Below the pieces are notes generated by a model, which saw only the letters and a list, made by a program, of their open reading frames with translations, did not search any database and was not told where the DNA came from. The position numbers were made by a program, and so were the translations under genes. 20,003 bases of DNA from Chalciporus piperatus (Eukaryota; Basidiomycota; Agaricomycetes; Boletales; Boletaceae), in contig JBBPTG010000364.1 of NCBI GenBank assembly GCA_038093975.1, forward strand, positions 1-20,003, written 5' to 3'. Positions 15,660 to 20,003 of this stretch are shown piece by piece; the stretch's first letter is position 1, and each line of letters opens with the position of its first letter.

Positions 15660-18600
15660 AACCCCTTTCGCACGCATCTGGGTGTGTGAGAGGATCTCGC
15701 TACGGACCGCTAGAAATAGAAAACTCCGTCGATGATGACACGGATGACACATTAGTTTCCAATATTACTTTGCCGACAGAGGAGTCCCTTGATGGGCTCG
15801 GCCCGGGCGTTACACGGGTGCTTAATTCCTCTATTCCCCCCTCTCCCACACAAATCCCAGACAATGCTTTCGTGCGCTCGTTCGCGCCGGAACGCGAAAT
15901 ACTTCTCACAATCAAGATTCGTCCTGAAACAAGTCGGACATTCATTCCACTTACGGCACTCCTTGACTCAGGAGCGAATGCCATATTCATAGATCACCAG
16001 TGGGCAAAATCACATCACATTCCCTTAACAAAGTTACGTCATGCAATCCCCGTTTACAACGTGGACGGAACAAGGAATTCTGCTGGTTCTATTACGCACT
16101 CAGCCGAGCTAGTGCTAGATTACGAAGGACACCGCGAGGAAGTCACTGCGGAGGTCACAGATCTTGGCAAAAACGCCTTCATACTCGGATTCTTGTGGCT
16201 TAAACGTCATAATCCGGATATTAACTGGAGTAAGGGAACAGTCAAAATGACTCGTTGCCCACACACGTGTGCCCTACTCCAAGAAAGGCCAAACCTAGAT
16301 ATCCAAGATCCAGATCACCAGGAACGAGATTCCCAGTATTCTGCATACTCCGCTATCCATGCGCTTGACGCGCAAATTCCCAAAGAAAAGGAAAAGACCG
16401 TGGAGGAAATGGTCCCAAAAGAGTACCACAAATTCCTCAAGGTGTTCTCTAAAGGAGAATCAGAGCGCATGCCCTTACGCAAGCCGTGGGATCACGCTAT
16501 TGATCTAAAAGAGACGTTCAAACCTAAAAAGGGTAGACTGATACCACTTTCGGAAACGGAACAGAAGGAAGTCAGCGACTTCATCGATGATCAGCTCAAG
16601 AAGGGCTACATCGCGCCTTCTAAATCCCCCCAAACATCACCAGTCTTCTTTGTCCCTAAAAAGGATGGACGTAAACGCATGGTACAGGATTATCGTTACC
16701 TAAACGAACACACGGTCAAAAATAACTATCCATTGCCGTTGATCGGCCAACTCGTTGACAAGCTCAAAGGAGCTAAATTATTCACAAAGATGGATCTCAG
16801 ATGGGGATACAACAACGTTCGCATCAAAGAAGGCGATGAATGGAAGGCCGCCTTCATTTGCTTCCGTGGTTCTTTCGAACCCCGAGTCATGTACTTCGGT
16901 CTCTGTAACTCCCCCGGCACATTCCAAGCGATGATGAACGAGATCTTCGCAGACATGGAAGACGTGCTCGTCGTCTACATAGACGATTTGATGATCTTTA
17001 CCAAAACAGAAAATCAGGCAGAACATGACAAAATCGTGCTTGAAGTTCTTCGCAGACTGGAAGAAAATGACCTATTCGTGAAACCCGAAAAATGCAATTT
17101 CCGCGTATCAGAGGTAGAATTCCTTGGAATGATCGTAGGAAAAGATGGGATAAAAATGGATCAATCTAAAGTCACCGCCATACTGGAATGGCCAGAGCCG
17201 AAGAACGTCAAAGGCGTAAGAAGCTTCCTAGGTTTAGCAAACTTCTATCGAAGGTTCATTCAAGACTACGCGCAAGTCGCACGTCCTCTCAATGACCTAA
17301 CCAAAAAGGAACAAGCCTTCATATGGGATGACAAATGTCAAATAGCGTTTGATACGCTGAAAAAGAGTTTCACCTCAGCTCCCATACTCGCCTTCCCTGA
17401 CGGCAACTGTCAATTCCGCTTAGAATGCGATGCATCTAATTACGCAACAGGCGCAGTCTTATCTATTCTGAAAGAAGACAAATGGCACCCGGTTGCCTAT
17501 TCATCTCATTCCATGACTCCGCAAGAACGGAATTATCCTATCGCCGATAAAGAAATGCTCTCAGTCATTCAGGCACTAGAGCAATGGCGACATTACCTAG
17601 AAGGTGCTAAACACCAGTTTGAGATCTGGAACGACCACGCAAACCTGCAGTGGTTCATGACGAGACAGGATCTCAACCGACGACAAGCGCGCTGGGCGCA
17701 ATATCTATCTAGATTCAACATGCTTTGGGTTTACAAACCTGGACCTTCTATGGCAAAAGCTGACGCTCTCTCACATCGAGAAGACCACGCCGTCGGAGTT
17801 GAAAATGACAATAAAGGAATATTAGTCATTGCTCCCGAAAATATCCGCACAGTCGCCCTGACAGACGAAGGGGCACGGATCAAGCAAAGAGTCTTCCTTG
17901 CAACGTGCAAACTATCTGAGACAGAAGTTCAGAAGTTCCAGAAGAAAGGCATTCATGAGAAGCTTGATGGCTTACTCTACGACGAAGAAGATCGGTTGTA
18001 CATTCCGGAGGACAACGTACTCCGAATGGACATCATTCGTTTACATCACGACACACCGGCTGCAGGACATCCCGGTTACGAGAAAACGTTAGAACTCATT
18101 CAACGATCTTACATGTGGCCTGGACTCGCCACTCTCGTAAAAGATTACGTGTCCCACTGCCAGACCTGTCAGAGATTCAAAGGAACGAATCAGGCACCTG
18201 CAGGTCTTCTCCAACCCTTACCGGTTCCTAGGGGACCCTGGCAACACATTACTGCGGATTTCATTACGGGTTTACCCGAATCACGTGGTTTTAATGCAAT
18301 CTTGACGGTGGTAGACCGCTTCTCGAAAGAAGTCGAACTCATACCATGCACAAAAACGTGTTCGGCCCTAGAAACCGCTCGCCTATTCCTTTCTCACGTA
18401 TGGAAGCATCATGGACTTCCTTTATCCATCACATCAGATCGAGGTCCGCAGTTCGCAGCGCAAGTCGCTAAAGAAATCAATGATGCCCTTGGTATTGATA
18501 CCAAGCTCAGTACGGCATTCCATCCGCAGACAGACGGACAATCAGAAATAGTAAACAAAGAAGTTGGAAAGTTTCTGCGAATCTACTGCTTCGATAAACA

Positions 18601-19444
18601 CAAACAATGGGCAGACTGGCTAGCCATCGCCCAGTTCTCTATCAATAACAAGTATCATACTTCAACGAAGAAGTCGCCGTTCGAAGTCACACGTTCATAT
18701 GAACCACGCATGGGCACAGAACCACATGCTTCTACTTCTCAGGCACCAGCTGCCAAATCATTCACAGACGCAATGCGAAAAACGCTTGCCGATGTAGAAA
18801 AGAACCTGGCCAAGGCCCAGGAACGCATGAAATCGCTAGCCGACAAACACCGCTCGGCTGCGCCCGTATATGAAATTGGACAGCAAGTCATGCTGTCAAC
18901 CACAGACTTGCGTTTGACACGAGCATCAGACAAATTATCTGAAAAATGGCTAGGTCCATTTAAAATCATCGCCTTGGCAGGGCCAAATGCAGTAAAACTA
19001 CAGCTTCCACAAGACATTCGAATCCACCCTGTGGTTAATGTCCGTCGAATCAAACCTTACAAGGACCGCCTTGACGGCCAGCCTACAGCGCGGCCTGGAC
19101 CAGTCCTTGTTACGGAAGAACGGGACAACGAATGGGAAGTCGACTACGTCGTTGACACACGGTACAAGGGAAAGAAACTGGAATACCTCGTGCACTGGAA
19201 AGGTTATGATGAGACCGATCGCACTTGGGAACCAAGAGCTAATCTGGCAAACGCCAAGGGCTGCTTGAAGGACTTCTACGCAAAGAATCCAGCTGCACCT
19301 CGTGCTCTATCCATTAACCCTGCGGATTTCTTATTCCTATTCCAGAAACGTCCAGAAAATCTCACGGACAACGGGCCAGCCAAAATTGATAGACTCATGG
19401 CAAACCTGTCCAGTCCATTAAAAACACGAGCTACGCCCACATAA
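15647..19444 (+). CDS. pol: pol polyprotein of gypsy element C (PR-RT-RH-IN-chromodomain)
   Basis: The frame is open from 15647 and uninterrupted to 19444. The first listed codon, GTG 15686, is not a convincing start, and the first in-frame ATG lies after the protease, so gag-pol fusion by -1 frameshifting is likely. Numbering from 15686, the protease has LLDSGANAIFID (Asp94), and RT has VVYIDD (431-434). RNase H has LECDASNYATG, DKEML, NDHANL and KADALSHRED. Integrase has HHCC at ~786-828 and a catalytic triad Asp858, Asp918, Glu954 (DD35E). GPY/F is at WLGPFKII, and the chromodomain is at about 1150-1203 (EVDYVVDTRYKGKKLEYLVH, WKGYDETDRTWEP). All catalytic residues are present. The last ~14 residues look unlike the tail of pol A and may come from a junction. 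Confidence 0.92.
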   Translation, partial: VGKLKPLSHASGCVRGSRYGPLEIENSVDDDTDDTLVSNITLPTEESLDGLGPGVTRVLNSSIPPSPTQIPDNAFVRSFAPEREILLTIKIRPETSRTFIPLTALLDSGANAIFIDHQWAKSHHIPLTKLRHAIPVYNVDGTRNSAGSITHSAELVLDYEGHREEVTAEVTDLGKNAFILGFLWLKRHNPDINWSKGTVKMTRCPHTCALLQERPNLDIQDPDHQERDSQYSAYSAIHALDAQIPKEKEKTVEEMVPKEYHKFLKVFSKGESERMPLRKPWDHAIDLKETFKPKKGRLIPLSETEQKEVSDFIDDQLKKGYIAPSKSPQTSPVFFVPKKDGRKRMVQDYRYLNEHTVKNNYPLPLIGQLVDKLKGAKLFTKMDLRWGYNNVRIKEGDEWKAAFICFRGSFEPRVMYFGLCNSPGTFQAMMNEIFADMEDVLVVYIDDLMIFTKTENQAEHDKIVLEVLRRLEENDLFVKPEKCNFRVSEVEFLGMIVGKDGIKMDQSKVTAILEWPEPKNVKGVRSFLGLANFYRRFIQDYAQVARPLNDLTKKEQAFIWDDKCQIAFDTLKKSFTSAPILAFPDGNCQFRLECDASNYATGAVLSILKEDKWHPVAYSSHSMTPQERNYPIADKEMLSVIQALEQWRHYLEGAKHQFEIWNDHANLQWFMTRQDLNRRQARWAQYLSRFNMLWVYKPGPSMAKADALSHREDHAVGVENDNKGILVIAPENIRTVALTDEGARIKQRVFLATCKLSETEVQKFQKKGIHEKLDGLLYDEEDRLYIPEDNVLRMDIIRLHHDTPAAGHPGYEKTLELIQRSYMWPGLATLVKDYVSHCQTCQRFKGTNQAPAGLLQPLPVPRGPWQHITADFITGLPESRGFNAILTVVDRFSKEVELIPCTKTCSALETARLFLSHVWKHHGLPLSITSDRGPQFAAQVAKEINDALGIDTKLSTAFHPQTDGQSEIVNKEVGKFLRIYCFDKHKQWADWLAIAQFSINNKYHTSTKKSPFEVTRSYEPRMGTEPHASTSQAPAAKSFTDAMRKTLADVEKNLAKAQERMKSLADKHRSAAPVYEIGQQVMLSTTDLRLTRASDKLSEKWLGPFKIIALAGPNAVKLQLPQDIRIHPVVNVRRIKPYKDRLDGQPTARPGPVLVTEERDNEWEVDYVVDTRYKGKKLEYLVHWKGYDETDRTWEPRANLANAKGCLKDFYAKNPAAPRALSINPADFLFLFQKRPENLTDNGPAKIDRLMANLSSPLKTRATPT
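15650..15686 (+). promoter_or_regulatory. possible -1 frameshift site, gag-pol C
   Basis: GGAAAAC ends directly before the gag TGA (15657-15659). Slipping back one base there puts the ribosome into the pol frame, which opens at 15647. A 5-bp hairpin (CACGC 15671-15675 with GTGTG 15682-15686, including one G-T pair) lies about 14 nt downstream. The heptamer is not a perfect X XXY YYZ, because the P-site codon would change from GAA to GGA. Confidence 0.35.
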
Positions 19445-19468
19445 ACAGTGATAAACAGGAGAAGAACG

Positions 19469-19475
19469 TATATAA
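19469..19475 (+). promoter_or_regulatory. TATA box for the downstream ORF
   Basis: TATATAA lies 56 bp before the ATG at 19525 and only 25 bp after the pol C stop. It follows a purine-rich run (AGGAGAAGAA). Confidence 0.5.
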
Positions 19476-19524
19476 GGCCTGGATGCCCACCCACCTTCCC
19501 TCATCTTCTCTACTCTACATCATA

Positions 19525-19995
19525 ATGGACGCTTACCTCAACGGTGTTGCCTACACTCGCCCCCTCGCTCAGACCGACATGTCGGTCAACAAACTTCATC
19601 GTACCGCACTCCTCGCTGTCATCAGCGCCTCCCTTTTTCTCTTGATGGCCATGCCGGTCGTCGTCTATATCCTTCTCCTTCTCGTCGTCGTCATCACGCT
19701 GGTCGTAACCCTCATCGTGCTTTACACCTCCCTCCGATTCGTTCACATGCTTGTGACGGATCGAACCACCATCGTCGAGTACCAGGTCTCGTGGAGCGAG
19801 ATGTGGATGACTCTCAAAGTTTTGCATCCCGATGTTCTACCCCCTCGCTACGCAGATGACCCTATCCCAGCCCTAGTGGCTTCATTGCACCCGACACCCT
19901 CACCCACCCTGGTCAACGGTCATCTTGACGTTCCTCATGACGCAGACGCCCACGGATGGCAGCAGTGGCATGACGCGGACAACATGGAAAACTGA
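19525..19995 (+). CDS. small hypothetical membrane protein
   Basis: The ORF has 156 residues from ATG 19525. An earlier in-frame ATG at 19483 lies only 14 nt from the TATA box and would probably be upstream of the transcription start, so I prefer 19525. A polar N-terminus (~27 residues) precedes a long hydrophobic block, residues ~28-70, rich in Val, Leu and Ile. The block is long enough for two membrane spans with a short turn at MAMP. A polar C-terminal tail with HPDVLPPRYADDP and a His/Asp/Trp-rich end follows. GC-rich third positions differ from the neighbouring pol. I do not recognise a family. It may be a host gene whose upstream region was entered by element C, or less likely an accessory ORF of the element. 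The stop is 8 bp before the window end, so downstream context is unknown. Confidence 0.5.
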   Translation: MDAYLNGVAYTRPLAQTDMSVNKLHRTALLAVISASLFLLMAMPVVVYILLLLVVVITLVVTLIVLYTSLRFVHMLVTDRTTIVEYQVSWSEMWMTLKVLHPDVLPPRYADDPIPALVASLHPTPSPTLVNGHLDVPHDADAHGWQQWHDADNMEN

Positions 19996-20003
19996 TCACC
20001 TGG

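Larger units (their letters stand above)
13057..19444 (+). mobile_element. Ty3/gypsy chromovirus C (coding region intact, 3' LTR not seen)
   Basis: The element comprises an LTR-like promoter region from TGTTACAG at 13057, a long leader with ORF0, gag (14472-15659) and a full-length pol (15686-19444) with all catalytic residues. It is the youngest-looking element of the window by coding integrity. The 5' boundary is inferred from the abrupt end of gag B and from a TGTTAC start like that of the solo LTR at 3557. The 3' end of the LTR (before 13675) could not be fixed. After pol no PPT-LTR unit is recognisable; a separate promoter and ORF follow instead, so the 3' end is probably deleted or lies beyond an extra ORF. 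Confidence 0.8.

Noticed and set aside
15166..15735. 189-codon forward frame overlapping the end of gag C
   Set aside because: It is an alternative-frame shadow of gag C with Thr/Lys/Arg-rich composition and no motif of its own.
19510..19827. Minus-strand frame opposite the small membrane protein
   Set aside because: It is highly charged (Asp/His/Lys runs), which is simply the complement of Val/Leu codons on the plus strand.

Overview
The window reads as an Agaricomycete (mushroom-forming basidiomycete) genome. The host gene has very short introns (50-66 bp) with GTNNGN-type donors and CTNAC branch points. It carries a C-terminal domain that resembles DUF6532, a family I know mainly from Agaricomycetes. 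The rest is a nest of LTR retrotransposons of the fungal Ty1/copia and chromodomain Ty3/gypsy types. I see no rRNA, tRNA, CRISPR or bacterial features.

Layout, left to right. (1) 1-2483: the 3' part of a decayed Ty1/copia element (integrase end, linker, RT, RNase H) ending in a 139-bp LTR. (2) 2484-~5574: an intron-containing host gene of the DUF6532 kind, cut by a hAT-type non-autonomous transposon (3135-4317, 8-bp target duplication TCTATATG). That transposon itself holds a 470-bp solo LTR (3557-4026, 5-bp target duplication ATCTG). (3) ~5704-6103: a gene-free AT-rich leader. (4) 6104-12082: gypsy element A, with intact gag, broken pol (frameshifts, an in-frame stop, and a ~540-bp insertion inside integrase) and a 452-bp 3' LTR; no matching 5' LTR is visible. 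(5) 12083-13056: a gag fragment of a different gypsy element B, cut on its left by the LTR of A and on its right by element C. (6) 13057-19444: gypsy element C, the best preserved, with a 5' LTR region, a long leader, an AUG-less ORF (ORF0), gag, and an uninterrupted 1,252-codon pol with protease, RT, RNase H, integrase and chromodomain; no 3' LTR is visible. (7) 19445-20003: a TATA box and a short ORF for a small membrane protein, directly after pol.

The most unusual signal is the leader of element C. From 13394 to 14471 (1,078 nt) there is not one ATG in any forward frame, although CAT occurs 14 times in the same stretch and seven ATGs lie in the ~190 bp just upstream of the TATA box. Inside this ATG-free leader is a ~262-codon open frame with an acidic/proline-rich middle and a basic tail. 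It ends in three consecutive in-frame stops (TAG TAG TAA), and the gag AUG follows two bases later. This looks like a leader selected to let ribosomes reach gag, perhaps with a protein started at a non-AUG codon. Pol of element C has no usable AUG either and lies in the -1 frame of gag.

All function assignments come from motifs read by eye. No database search was possible.
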